DNA of 52,493 nucleotides from Pseudomonadota bacterium (GCA_016202695.1 JACQOE010000014.1:1-52493); one strand, 5' to 3'; counted from the stretch's first letter, positions 32,064 through 40,078 are shown. The notes: generated by a model from the sequence alone, not told the origin. A program made the numbers and translations.

Positions 32064-33254
32064 TCAGGCGCTCGCCGGCTGCAACCCAGCCAGCCCGCAG
32101 GCGGCGAACAGCTCGCCACGGTGCGCGTTCAGCCGGGGCGCCGGGGCGTGCTCGCGGGACGGCTCGGCCCCCACCAGGGCGAAGGGCGTGCCCACCTGGG
32201 TCTCGCCGCCCGGGGGCGAGTCCGGGACGCGATCGAGGGGATCGAGCGCGCGGATTTGCTCGTGGGCGAGGATCTCGGCGTAGTCGTGGAACTTGACCGA
32301 GATGCCGCCGAGCTCGTTGATCAGGGCCGAGGCTTCGGCGCAGGTCATGCGCGCGAAGACCGGCCGGTAGACCTCGCCCAGATCGTCCTTGCGATCGCCG
32401 ATGTAGATGCTGGAGCGCCAGTCCCTGTACTGCGGGTCGTCGGGAAGGTGCCCGAGCCCGACGCGCGCGCAGAAGGCGGCCCAGCCGTCGCGCTCGCCGT
32501 GGCGAAAGTCGAAGGTGACTTGGCCGTCCCTGGTTTGCCAGCCGATGTCGGGCTTCCACTGCGGCCCGTTCAGGTGGAAGCCTTGCCACGCGTCGGGGGC
32601 CGAATGGGCGGCGTAGAGAATGGTCTTCAGGGAGAGGAGCTGGCCGAGGGTGCAGATGCGCACCACCTGGCCCTCGCCGGTGCGGTTCCGCCACAAAAGC
32701 GCGGCGAGGAGCCCCTGATAGGCGTGCATGCCGCAGGCGACCGAGGCGATCTCGTAGCCGACGCGGCAGGGCGGTCCGTTAAGCTCGCCGACGTAGCGCG
32801 GGAAGCCCGACATGGCCTGCACGACCAGCTCGGAACCCGCGCGATCGGCGAGCGGCCCGGCAAAGCCGACATCCGCGATCTCACAGACGACGAGCCGGGG
32901 GAACCTAGCGGAAACCGCTTCCCAGTCGATGCCGCAGGACTCGCGCTCGTCCGGGTCCATGTGCACCACCACCGCGTCGAAGCGGGGCAGCAGCGCCGTC
33001 AGCGCGTCGCGGCCCGAAGCCTCGCGCAGGTCGACGACCGCGCTCTTCTTGCCCCGGTTCAGATGGGCGAAGATCGCGGCATCGTCGCCGACCATCGGCG
33101 GACCCCATTCGCGCGCGCGGTCGCCCGCCGGCGGCTCGAGCTTGAACACGGCGGCGCCGAGGTCGGCGAACTGAAGCCCGCAGACCGGCCCCGCGATCCC
33201 CTCCGCGATCTCGAGAATCCAAAGCCCCTTCAGGGGCCCGCCCTCGGCAGACAT
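32064..33254 (-). CDS. CaiB/BaiF-like subunit lacking the catalytic Asp
   Basis: A 396-residue member of the family III CoA-transferase fold: GLWILEIAEGIAGPVCGLQFADLG at the start, VFKLEPPAGDRAREWG, and TGEGQVV after the catalytic region. In VGYEIASVACG the residue aligned with the catalytic Asp is Ser171, exactly the number of D171 in the neighbouring CaiB-1. The enzyme is therefore probably inactive alone and serves as partner subunit. It is the first gene of the 11-gene minus-strand operon. GGGAGG lies about 12 nt before the ATG, and a LysR-type promoter/operator is centred about 60-125 nt upstream of the start. Confidence 0.88.
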   Translation of the reverse strand: MSAEGGPLKGLWILEIAEGIAGPVCGLQFADLGAAVFKLEPPAGDRAREWGPPMVGDDAAIFAHLNRGKKSAVVDLREASGRDALTALLPRFDAVVVHMDPDERESCGIDWEAVSARFPRLVVCEIADVGFAGPLADRAGSELVVQAMSGFPRYVGELNGPPCRVGYEIASVACGMHAYQGLLAALLWRNRTGEGQVVRICTLGQLLSLKTILYAAHSAPDAWQGFHLNGPQWKPDIGWQTRDGQVTFDFRHGERDGWAAFCARVGLGHLPDDPQYRDWRSSIYIGDRKDDLGEVYRPVFARMTCAEASALINELGGISVKFHDYAEILAHEQIRALDPLDRVPDSPPGGETQVGTPFALVGAEPSREHAPAPRLNAHRGELFAACGLAGLQPASA

Positions 33255-33321
33255 GGTCCGGTGCCTCCCGGCCGGATCGGCGCCCCCGGGCGCGGCCGGC
33301 GCCCCCCGTGGCTGAGGGCAA

Positions 33322-33350
33322 GCTAGACCATCGGCGAGCCATCCTTCCAA
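33322..33350 (-). promoter_or_regulatory. LysR-controlled promoter of the 11-gene acyl-CoA operon
   Basis: On the minus strand TTGGAA (33350-33345), 17 nt, TCTAGC (33327-33322), giving a transcription start near 33315 and a leader of about 60 nt to the CaiB-2 start. The -35 lies one nucleotide from the ABS-like tract, and the RBS-like dyad is centred at about -64. The same arrangement recurs upstream of dctP. Confidence 0.55.
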
Positions 33351-33351
33351 G

Positions 33352-33386
33352 ACATAAATACTATATTTCTGATGCCGATCCGGCAT
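33352..33386. promoter_or_regulatory. LysR-type operator, copy 1 (RBS dyad plus ABS tract)
   Basis: Plus strand: ACATAAATACTATA (33352-33365) and the dyad ATGCCGATCCGGCAT (33372-33386), which has 5-bp arms ATGCC/GGCAT and the T-N11-A signature of LysR regulators. It lies between the divergent lysR-type gene (ATG at 33422) and CaiB-2 (ATG at 33254), so it can serve both activation of the operon and autoregulation. A copy with 13/14 and 13/15 identities and identical spacing lies at 40110-40144. Confidence 0.7.
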
Positions 33387-33421
33387 AGCATAACCGGCGC
33401 CAGGACGACGAGGGAGCGCCC

Positions 33422-34432
33422 ATGACCCGGAAGCCGACGATGGAGCTCCGCGAGCTTCGCTATTTCGTCGATGTCGCCGAGTTCAAGAGCTTCTCCAAGG
33501 CGGCGGCCTATCTCCGCATCGCCCAGCCGGCACTCTCGCGCCAGGTGCGGAAGCTCGAGGAGACGCTGGGGGTCGAACTCTTCCTCCGCCACGCCCGCGG
33601 GGTGGAGCTCACCGAAGCGGGCAGGGTGCTCTTGAACCGTGCCTACGCCATTTTCCAACAGCTTGACCAAGCCCATGCCGACGTGACCGCACAGGCGGAG
33701 TTCCCGACCGGGACGCTCACCATCGGCGCGCCGCCGGCGACGGGCGAAATCCTGATTCCCGCCCTGGTCGAGAAGGCGCGCGCCCGGTTCCCCAAGATCT
33801 CGCTCAACATCGTCGAGGGATTCAGCGGCTTCATCTACGACCGGCTGATGACCCACCAGGTCAACATCGGCATCCTCTACAACCCGGCGCCGCACCGCGA
33901 ACTCGACATCCTGCCGCTGGTCGTCGAGCCGATGTACGTGATCGCGTCCGCCGATGCGGCGCGACGGGAACCGCGCGCCTTCACGGTCGCGGACCTCGCC
34001 CGGTTGCCGCTGATCCTTCCCCGGCGCGAGCATAGCCTGCGCCAGCTGGTCGAGAACGCGATGGCCGACCATGCTCTCGAGCCCAGCATCGCCTTCCAGG
34101 TGGACGGGCTCAACATCCTCCGCACCATGGTCGGCCGTGGCCTCGGCTACACTTTGCTCACCTACGGCGCCGTACACCAGGACATCGCCGCCGGGCGGCT
34201 GGCCGCGATCCCGATCGCCGGGCCGGGCATCTCCTGGACGCTCGCCGTCGCCTATCGTGCCGATCAGGGCCGGTCGCGGCCGGTCGAGGAGATCGTCCGG
34301 CTGATCCGCGAGGAGAGCCGCCGGCTGGTCAAGGGCGGCATCTGGCGCGGCCGGGCGAGCGAGGCGGGCGAACCCGGGCCCGCGGCCCGTTCGGCTAGGG
34401 CGCGGCGCGCGCTCGGAACTGGGGAAGCGTGA
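33422..34432 (+). CDS. LysR-family transcriptional regulator
   Basis: A 336-residue LTTR. The N-terminal winged helix-turn-helix runs over about residues 8-65, with FSKAAAYLRIAQPALSRQVRKLE as the DNA-binding helices, followed by a linker helix and a periplasmic-binding-protein-like effector domain (TLTIGAPPATGEILIP onward). GAGGGAG precedes the ATG at 33422; an internal ATG at 33440 is less likely. It is divergent from the acyl-CoA operon and convergent with the end of the dctPQM operon, overlapping the 3' end of DUF35-4 by 38 nt. The duplicated operator at 33352-33386 and 40110-40144 makes it the likely activator of both flanking operons. The effector is probably a pathway acid or its CoA ester. 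Confidence 0.92.
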   Translation: MTRKPTMELRELRYFVDVAEFKSFSKAAAYLRIAQPALSRQVRKLEETLGVELFLRHARGVELTEAGRVLLNRAYAIFQQLDQAHADVTAQAEFPTGTLTIGAPPATGEILIPALVEKARARFPKISLNIVEGFSGFIYDRLMTHQVNIGILYNPAPHRELDILPLVVEPMYVIASADAARREPRAFTVADLARLPLILPRREHSLRQLVENAMADHALEPSIAFQVDGLNILRTMVGRGLGYTLLTYGAVHQDIAAGRLAAIPIAGPGISWTLAVAYRADQGRSRPVEEIVRLIREESRRLVKGGIWRGRASEAGEPGPAARSARARRALGTGEA

Positions 34433-34805
34433 CCTCCGCGCCCTCCCGCTCGAAGGTCGCCTCTACCGGGAGCCCAAGGCGAATCGAGCCCGGATCGAGG
34501 CCGAAGAGATTGCCGTTCACCCGCGGGCCTTCCTCGAGCTCGACCTGCACCACCACATAGGGGAGCCTGTCAGCGAAATAGGGGTAGAACGCCTTGTGGA
34601 AGACGACCCAGGAGGAGACGCGCCCACGCCCCGAGACCGGCTTCCAGGCGACCGGCGCCTTGAGGCAGAAGGGGCAGAATGGCGAGATCGGATAGAAGAA
34701 CCGCGCACACGCCTCGCAGTAGGGAAGCACAAGACGACCCTCGCGCGCTCCCTCCCAGTGGGGCCGGTTGTCGTCGGTGATCCGGGGTTGCGGGCGCTGG
34801 CTCAC
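34395..34805 (-). CDS. DUF35 Zn-ribbon/OB-fold protein 4 (partner of thiolase-like 4)
   Basis: A 136-residue DUF35 protein starting at a GTG (34805) with GAGGAGGG upstream. The helix PHWEGAREGRL precedes the zinc ribbon CEAC...CPFC (about residues 30-47) and the OB fold SGRGRVSSWVVFHKAFY to EVTLPQF. It follows thiolase-like 4 by 30 nt and ends the dctPQM operon. Its 3' end overlaps the convergent lysR-type gene by 38 nt. Confidence 0.87.
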   Translation of the reverse strand: MSQRPQPRITDDNRPHWEGAREGRLVLPYCEACARFFYPISPFCPFCLKAPVAWKPVSGRGRVSSWVVFHKAFYPYFADRLPYVVVQVELEEGPRVNGNLFGLDPGSIRLGLPVEATFEREGAEVTLPQFRARAAP

Positions 34806-34835
34806 GGTTCTTGCCCTCCTCGCGCGGTCGTGTCT

Positions 34836-35999
34836 CTAGCGGGTGTAAATGATGGAGACGCCGGTCCCCATCAGATACTGGATCACTTCGGCGTCCGGAA
34901 TCTGCCGCGCGCCGGCCTCGCCGCGGAGCTGACGCACCGCCTCGAGCTGATGGCCCCAGCCGGCCAGCATGCCCTCGGAGAGGTGGCCGCCGTGGGTGTT
35001 GACGGGAAGCCTGCCGTCGAGGCGCCCGTTCCCGGACGCGATCCACGCCGCCGCCTCGCCCGGCCCGACGTAGCCGAACTCCTCCAGGCCGAAGATCACC
35101 TGCGGCGAGAAGCTGTCGTAGATCATCAGTCCGTCCACGTCCTTGCGCTCCACGCCGGCCATGGCGAACACGGGATGGACCTGGGGCAGGTCTTCCCGCT
35201 CGGTCTGCTGCCAGACGCCGAGCCCCGGCCGGCCGAAGACGAACTCCTCGCGCCCGGCACGCAGGCCCTGCATGCCGGCGATGTGCACCGGCGGCTTCCT
35301 CAGGTCGCGCGCCCGCTCGGCGGTGGTGACGATGACGCAGATGGCGCCGTCGTTGACGACGCAGAAGTCGAAGAGCCGCAGGGGCTCGATCACCGGCCGG
35401 GCGGCGAGGTAGTCGGCGAGGGTCATCGGCGCCTTCATCATCGCCGCCGGGTTGAGCGCGGCGTGCGCGCGTTGCGTCACCGCCACCATGCCGAGCTGCT
35501 CCGCGGTCGCCCCGTAGCGGGCCATGTACTTGCGCATCGCCATGGCCGCGCCCGAGCCCGGATGGGTGAGGCCGTAATGCGGCATCTCGCCGTGCGGCCC
35601 GCCGCCCTCGCGCCCCTCCTCGTGCGCGTGCGAGCGCCCGCCGCCGAAGCCGCCGCCCCGCTCGGAGATGTCGATCGAGTAGATGCAGGCGATGTAGTCG
35701 GCCAGCCCGGCGACGCAGGCGAGCGCCGCCGACTGGACGATCGGACCGGACAGGCGCCCGTGGGTCCACGCCTGATTGGCATAACGGCAGGCGAGCCCGA
35801 GGTTCTCGGCCAGGCGGTCCACGTCCACCCCGGCGTTGACGAAGAGCCCGTCGAGCTTCGCCTTGGCGAGGCCGCAGTCGGCCAGCGCCTCCCGCACGGC
35901 GGCGCCGATGAGGGCGGTATTGCCGAGCCCCGTGTCCTTCGCCACCGGGCCCAGGCCGATTCCGCAGACGGCGGCCTTGTTCCGGAATTCCCAGCCCAT
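34836..35999 (-). CDS. SCP2-thiolase-like protein 4 (second active-site Tyr replaced by Met)
   Basis: A 387-residue thiolase-fold protein. The nucleophile region reads GRLSGPIVQ, with Ser instead of Cys. The first conserved tyrosine is Tyr294 (LMIYDSF), but where the other copies have Tyr this one reads NTHGGHLSEGMLAG, with Met344. A Gly/His/Glu-rich loop (ERGGGFGGGRSHAHEEGREGGG, about 113-134) is longer than in the others. GGAAGGGGAA precedes the ATG. It lies between the SMP-30-like lactonase (24 nt) and DUF35-4 (30 nt), in the transporter operon rather than the main one. It may have a different reaction from copies 1-3, or be a structural subunit. Confidence 0.84.
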   Translation of the reverse strand: MGWEFRNKAAVCGIGLGPVAKDTGLGNTALIGAAVREALADCGLAKAKLDGLFVNAGVDVDRLAENLGLACRYANQAWTHGRLSGPIVQSAALACVAGLADYIACIYSIDISERGGGFGGGRSHAHEEGREGGGPHGEMPHYGLTHPGSGAAMAMRKYMARYGATAEQLGMVAVTQRAHAALNPAAMMKAPMTLADYLAARPVIEPLRLFDFCVVNDGAICVIVTTAERARDLRKPPVHIAGMQGLRAGREEFVFGRPGLGVWQQTEREDLPQVHPVFAMAGVERKDVDGLMIYDSFSPQVIFGLEEFGYVGPGEAAAWIASGNGRLDGRLPVNTHGGHLSEGMLAGWGHQLEAVRQLRGEAGARQIPDAEVIQYLMGTGVSIIYTR

Positions 36000-36023
36000 C
36001 GCGGTTCCCCTTCCGGCCCCTTC

Positions 36024-36899
36024 TCAGCCTGCGAAGCGCGGCTCGGGCAGCCCCTTGACCCCGGGATCGAGGGCGAGCAGCCCGCCAGCGAGCGGTTGCC
36101 CGGCCAGCGCCTCGGGGCTCAGGCCCATGGTCGAGGTGGTCACGAACAGGGTGGCGAGGTCGGGCCCGCCGAAGGCGCAACTCGTCGGCCGCTCGACCGG
36201 CAGTTCCACCTTGCGCTCGCAGCGGCCGTTCGGATCGTAGCGGTTGAGACACCAGCCGTGGACCTCGGCGCTCCACAGGAATCCTTCGGTATCGATCGCG
36301 CAGCCGTCGGGGCGCCCCCGCGCGCCGGCGAAGGACACGAAGAGGCGCCGGTTGGCGATCTCGCCCCGGGCGAGGTCGAAGTCGTAGGCGTAGATCGCAT
36401 AGGCGCGGGTGTCGGTGAGGTACATGGCACGGTTGTCCGGACTCCAGGCGAGGCCGTTGCAAAGGTCGAACGGGCCGTCCATGCGCCGGCACTCGAGTCC
36501 GCGATCGACCCGGTAGAGCGCGGCCCGGCCTTGGCGGAACTGGCGGTCGAGGGTGCCCACCCAGAAGCGGCCCTTGGCATCGCACTTGCCGTCGTTGAAA
36601 CGGGTGTCGCCGAGATCGACCGCCTCGGTATGCCACTCGATCGCCCCGGTGGCCGGATCGAGATAGGCGAGCCCGGCGCGGAAGGCGGCCAGCATGCCCT
36701 CGTCCGCGCGCAGGACGAAGGCGCCGAGGGGCTTGGGAAGTGGGCGAATCCCGCTCGTTCCGGTCGCCGGCTGGTACCATTTGAGGGCCGGCGCCGAGAC
36801 GTCGGTCCAATAGAGGCGTCCCTCCCCGGCCGACCATACCGGACACTCGCCGAGCGCATCCCCGGCCGCGACCACGCAGGCGCACTCGGCTCGCTTCAT
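36024..36899 (-). CDS. SMP-30/gluconolactonase family lactone hydrolase
   Basis: A 291-residue six-bladed beta-propeller protein. The divalent-metal ligands are all in place: E18 (LGECPVW), N102 (RFNDGKCD), N148 (CNGLAWSPD) and D198 (RPDGCAID), matching the E/N/N/D set of human SMP-30 and bacterial gluconolactonases. There is no signal peptide. It hydrolyses a sugar or other lactone. It is placed 55 nt after the DctM gene and before thiolase-like 4, which suggests that the compound imported by DctPQM is, or becomes, a lactone. GAGG lies just before the ATG. Confidence 0.92.
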   Translation of the reverse strand: MKRAECACVVAAGDALGECPVWSAGEGRLYWTDVSAPALKWYQPATGTSGIRPLPKPLGAFVLRADEGMLAAFRAGLAYLDPATGAIEWHTEAVDLGDTRFNDGKCDAKGRFWVGTLDRQFRQGRAALYRVDRGLECRRMDGPFDLCNGLAWSPDNRAMYLTDTRAYAIYAYDFDLARGEIANRRLFVSFAGARGRPDGCAIDTEGFLWSAEVHGWCLNRYDPNGRCERKVELPVERPTSCAFGGPDLATLFVTTSTMGLSPEALAGQPLAGGLLALDPGVKGLPEPRFAG

Positions 36900-36954
36900 C
36901 GCCTCACCCCCATGGCCGGACCGATCCCCCCGCCATACGCCCCCGCGGCCGGCC

Positions 36955-38268
36955 CTAGCCCTGCATGGTCTTGGGCAGGAAGAGGGCCAGCTCGGGGAAG
37001 AGGCAGAGGAGGAGGAGCATGACGAAGCCGGCGAACATGAACGGCATCAAACCCTTGAAGACATCCTCGAGCCGCACCAGGCCGCCCGAGGCCCCGTAGA
37101 CGACGAAGCAGTTGATGCCGACCGGGGGCGTCACCGCCCCGAGCTCGGCCAGCACCACCACGTAGATGCCGAACCAGACGGGATCGAAGCCGAGTTTCAT
37201 CATCACCGGATAGGTGATCGGCAGGCTGATCGCCAGCAGCGCCGGCGCATCCATCAGCATGCCGAGGAAGAGATAGATCAGGGTTACCAGGAGCACGATC
37301 ACCCAGCGGTTCACGTCGGCGCCGATAAGCACCTCGCCGATGGCGCCGGCGAGGCCGCTGAGCGCGAGGAAGCGGGAGAAGATCAGCGCGCAGATGATGA
37401 TCGCAAAGATCATCGCCGTCGTCTGCACCGTATCGAGAAGCGTGTGGTGGAGATTGAGTCCGCGCAGGCCGCCCTTGCGGACGACGGCCAGGATCATGGT
37501 CACCATGGCGCCAATCCCGCCGGCCTCGGTCGGCGTGAAGACGCCGGCATAGAGGCCGCCGATGATGACCAGGATCACCAGGACCAGCGGCCCGGCGAGC
37601 CGGATCGACCAGAATCGCTCGCCCCAAGTCGCCCGGTGCCCGGTGGGCGGCGCGAGATGGGGGCGCAGAATCACGTTGGCGAAGATCGCCAGGCAGATGA
37701 GCGCGGCGAAGACGACGCCGGGGATGACGCCGGCGATGAGCAGCTTGCCGATGCTCGAGTCGGTGAGGATGCCGTACACCACCATCAGCGCGCTCGGCGG
37801 GATGAGAACGGCGAGCGTGCCCGCGATCGCGATCGAGGCGGAGGCGAGCCGCCTGTCGTAGCCGTGCTGGATCATGTGCGGCAGGGCGAGCTTGGTGAAC
37901 ACCGTCGCCGAACCGACGCTGGAGCCGGACGCGGCCCCGAAGGCGGCGGCGGCGCCGGTGGTGGCGATGGCGAGCCCGCCGGGAAGGCTCCCCAGCCACT
38001 TGGTCGCCGCCTCGAACAGGTCGTCGCCGAGCCCCGCGCGCATGGCAAAGAAGCCCATCAGCAGGAACATCGGAATGACGCTGAAGTTGAAGCTGTGGGT
38101 GGTGTCGAAGAAGACCGTGCTCAGGACCGCTGTCGCCGAGGTGACGCCGACCATAAGGCTGATCCCGACCATGCCGACGATGCCGAGCGCCACCATCACG
38201 TTGACGCCAAGCAAAATCGCGCCGAACAGCGCAAACACCCCGAACACGCCGATGACGAGGTCGCTCAT
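36955..38268 (-). CDS. dctM: TRAP transporter large permease (DctM)
   Basis: A 437-residue protein of the TRAP large-subunit family, of typical length, with about a dozen hydrophobic helices and the conserved GTLAVLIPPSALMVVYG (about 150-166), GGLYAGVFTPTEAGG and ELGAVTPPVGINCFV segments. It is the translocating subunit, taking up its ligand with sodium. The ATG overlaps the DctQ stop (ATGA). The frame is open well upstream but the protein clearly starts at 38268. Unlike the four TAXI systems in this window, this transporter has separate small and large subunits and a DctP-type binding protein. Confidence 0.93.
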   Translation of the reverse strand: MSDLVIGVFGVFALFGAILLGVNVMVALGIVGMVGISLMVGVTSATAVLSTVFFDTTHSFNFSVIPMFLLMGFFAMRAGLGDDLFEAATKWLGSLPGGLAIATTGAAAAFGAASGSSVGSATVFTKLALPHMIQHGYDRRLASASIAIAGTLAVLIPPSALMVVYGILTDSSIGKLLIAGVIPGVVFAALICLAIFANVILRPHLAPPTGHRATWGERFWSIRLAGPLVLVILVIIGGLYAGVFTPTEAGGIGAMVTMILAVVRKGGLRGLNLHHTLLDTVQTTAMIFAIIICALIFSRFLALSGLAGAIGEVLIGADVNRWVIVLLVTLIYLFLGMLMDAPALLAISLPITYPVMMKLGFDPVWFGIYVVVLAELGAVTPPVGINCFVVYGASGGLVRLEDVFKGLMPFMFAGFVMLLLLCLFPELALFLPKTMQG

Positions 38269-38792
38269 TCGAGGCCCTCGTCGCCGGCGAGCGAGCCGGT
38301 GGCGATCAGCGCCTGGCGTATCGAATCGAGAAGAAGCTGGAGGCTGAGAACCAGGACCCCGACGAAGACGATGAACTTGGTCGGATAGAGCGGGAAGCGG
38401 ATCGCTCCCCACTCGGTCTCGCCGACCGCCCAGGACTGCGCCGCGAAGTCCCAGGTGCCGACCGCCGCCCAGGCGAAGAGAAGGCTGCCGATCAGGAGCC
38501 CGATCACGAACAGCGCCCGCTGCGCCGCCCGCGGCAGGTGTCGGGTCAGAAGCACGACGCGGATGTGGCCGCGTCGGAACTGGGTGAAGGCGAGGGAGAA
38601 GAAGACGATGATGGGAAGGAGCGTCTCGGTGATCTCGAGCGTGCCTTCGAGCGGGAGGTTGAGGAGCTTGCGCGAGAGGGCGTTGGCGACGATCAACCAC
38701 ATCATCGCAAAGGTGACGAACCCGGCGGCGACGCCCAGCACGCGAAGGAACATGCCGTAGGCAGCGTAGACGCGTTCGAACCCGGCGATCAT
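38265..38792 (-). CDS. dctQ: TRAP transporter small permease (DctQ)
   Basis: A 175-residue protein with four TM helices, typical of DctQ. Conserved features: NALSRKLLNLPLEGTLEITE, the FAWTQ-like FSLAFTQFRRGHIRV segment and a C-terminal helix. GGAGGGGAG directly before the ATG at 38792 fixes the start; the frame extends to 38882 without further similarity. It overlaps DctM by 4 nt. It is separated from dctP by 159 nt containing a strong hairpin. Confidence 0.92.
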   Translation of the reverse strand: MIAGFERVYAAYGMFLRVLGVAAGFVTFAMMWLIVANALSRKLLNLPLEGTLEITETLLPIIVFFSLAFTQFRRGHIRVVLLTRHLPRAAQRALFVIGLLIGSLLFAWAAVGTWDFAAQSWAVGETEWGAIRFPLYPTKFIVFVGVLVLSLQLLLDSIRQALIATGSLAGDEGLE

Positions 38793-38886
38793 CTCCCCTC
38801 CATCGATGCGCCCGCGCCACGGACTGGCCGCCCGGCGGCGGCGGCCGGCCCCGGGCGCGAGGATCGGAGGCGCGACGGACACCCGT

Positions 38887-38914
38887 CGCCCCGGCCCCGG
38901 GACGGGCCGGGGCG
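38887..38914 (-). other. Intercistronic hairpin between dctP and dctQ
   Basis: CGCCCCGGCCC (38887-38897) and its perfect complement GGGCCGGGGCG (38904-38914) form an 11-bp GC stem with a 6-nt loop, about 38 nt downstream of the dctP stop. There is no T-tract. It fits an element that stabilises the dctP message or causes partial termination before the membrane subunits. Confidence 0.65.
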
Positions 38915-38951
38915 CATCGGGCGGACAATGCCTTGAGCGGCGGCCGCCCGC

Positions 38952-39995
38952 TTACTGGAACGCGAGCTCGTCGGCGATGTCGGCTCCCGGCAGCCCGAGC
39001 TTGCTGACCTTGTCGACCCACTCCTGGCGGACCTTCTGCACGTCCGCGTTCTGGGCCGCCTTGGCGAGCTGCTCGCGCGGGAAGGGTACGACCTCGACCT
39101 TGAGCTCCTTCTTCCACAGCTCCTTGATCTTCTCGATCTCGATATCGAGGGCCTTGGTATAGTGGACCAGATACTCGGTCCCCACGCCCTGGATGATGTC
39201 CTGGGCGGTCGCGTCGAGGGATTTCCAGCTGTTCAGGTTGACCACGATGAGATGGCCCCACGACGCGCCGAGCGGCACGTCGACGTAGTACTTGGCCACC
39301 TCGTCGAACTTCCAGCCGCGGGCGAGGTTGGGCCCGATCGGGCTGCAATCGAGGATGCCGCGCTGCAGCGCCTCGTAGGTCTCGGGCGTCCCCATCGATA
39401 CCGGTGTCCCGCCGAGGGCCTTGATCAGCGCCGGAAGGGCGAAGCCGTAGCTGCGGATGCGCTTGCCCTTGAACTCGTCGAGCGAGCGGACCGGCTTGGT
39501 GCAGATCAGGCCGTAGGGCTCGAGCGGCCGGAAGCCGACGACCTTGAGATTGTAGCGCCCGAGCTCCTGGGCGAACTGCGGGTACTTGCCGTTCCATTTC
39601 TCCATCAGGATGCCGAGCTCAACGCTCGAGTGCGGCTGCGGAATGAAGAAGCTGATGGCGTTGTTCACCGGCATCTTGTCCGGGAAGTAGGGCGTGACCA
39701 CGTCGCCCATGTCGCCCAGGCCCTTGCCGACGGCATCGGGGATTTCGTTGATCTTGGCGACGCTGCCGCCCCAGTGGATCTTGATCTTGACCGCGCCCTT
39801 GGTGCGCTTCTCCACCGCGTCGGCGAACCACTGGGTGGTGACCGCCTGGGCGTCGCCCGCCCCGGCGGGCTTGTAGGTGAGCCAGTTCAGAGTCTTGGTC
39901 TGCGCCGCGGCGCCGGCGCCGAAGCCGGCGGTGACCGCGAGGGCCACGGCCGTGGCAAGCGCCGTGCTCAAGCCACTAACACCGATGCTCCGCAT
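38952..39995 (-). CDS. dctP: TRAP transporter solute-binding protein (DctP family)
   Basis: A 347-residue exported binding protein. The signal peptide MRSIGVSGLS... ends near GAAAQ (about residues 28-32). The mature protein has DctP-type features such as FADAVEKRTKGAVKIKIHWGGS, the FKGKRIRSYG segment carrying the ligand-carboxylate Arg, and GTPETYEALQRG-type linker. GGAGGA before the ATG at 39995 sets the start; the frame is open to 40070. It is the first gene of the LysR-linked transporter operon. Known relatives bind C4-dicarboxylates, sialic acid, 2-oxo acids or aromatic acids; the pocket Arg implies a carboxylate here. Confidence 0.93.
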   Translation of the reverse strand: MRSIGVSGLSTALATAVALAVTAGFGAGAAAQTKTLNWLTYKPAGAGDAQAVTTQWFADAVEKRTKGAVKIKIHWGGSVAKINEIPDAVGKGLGDMGDVVTPYFPDKMPVNNAISFFIPQPHSSVELGILMEKWNGKYPQFAQELGRYNLKVVGFRPLEPYGLICTKPVRSLDEFKGKRIRSYGFALPALIKALGGTPVSMGTPETYEALQRGILDCSPIGPNLARGWKFDEVAKYYVDVPLGASWGHLIVVNLNSWKSLDATAQDIIQGVGTEYLVHYTKALDIEIEKIKELWKKELKVEVVPFPREQLAKAAQNADVQKVRQEWVDKVSKLGLPGADIADELAFQ

Positions 39996-40078
39996 GCGTG
40001 CGTCCTCCGCTATGGTGGATGCCGAACTAGAATGATTGTTGCAAAGGGAAACGACGGGCCCCACCCCCATTTTCCGGT

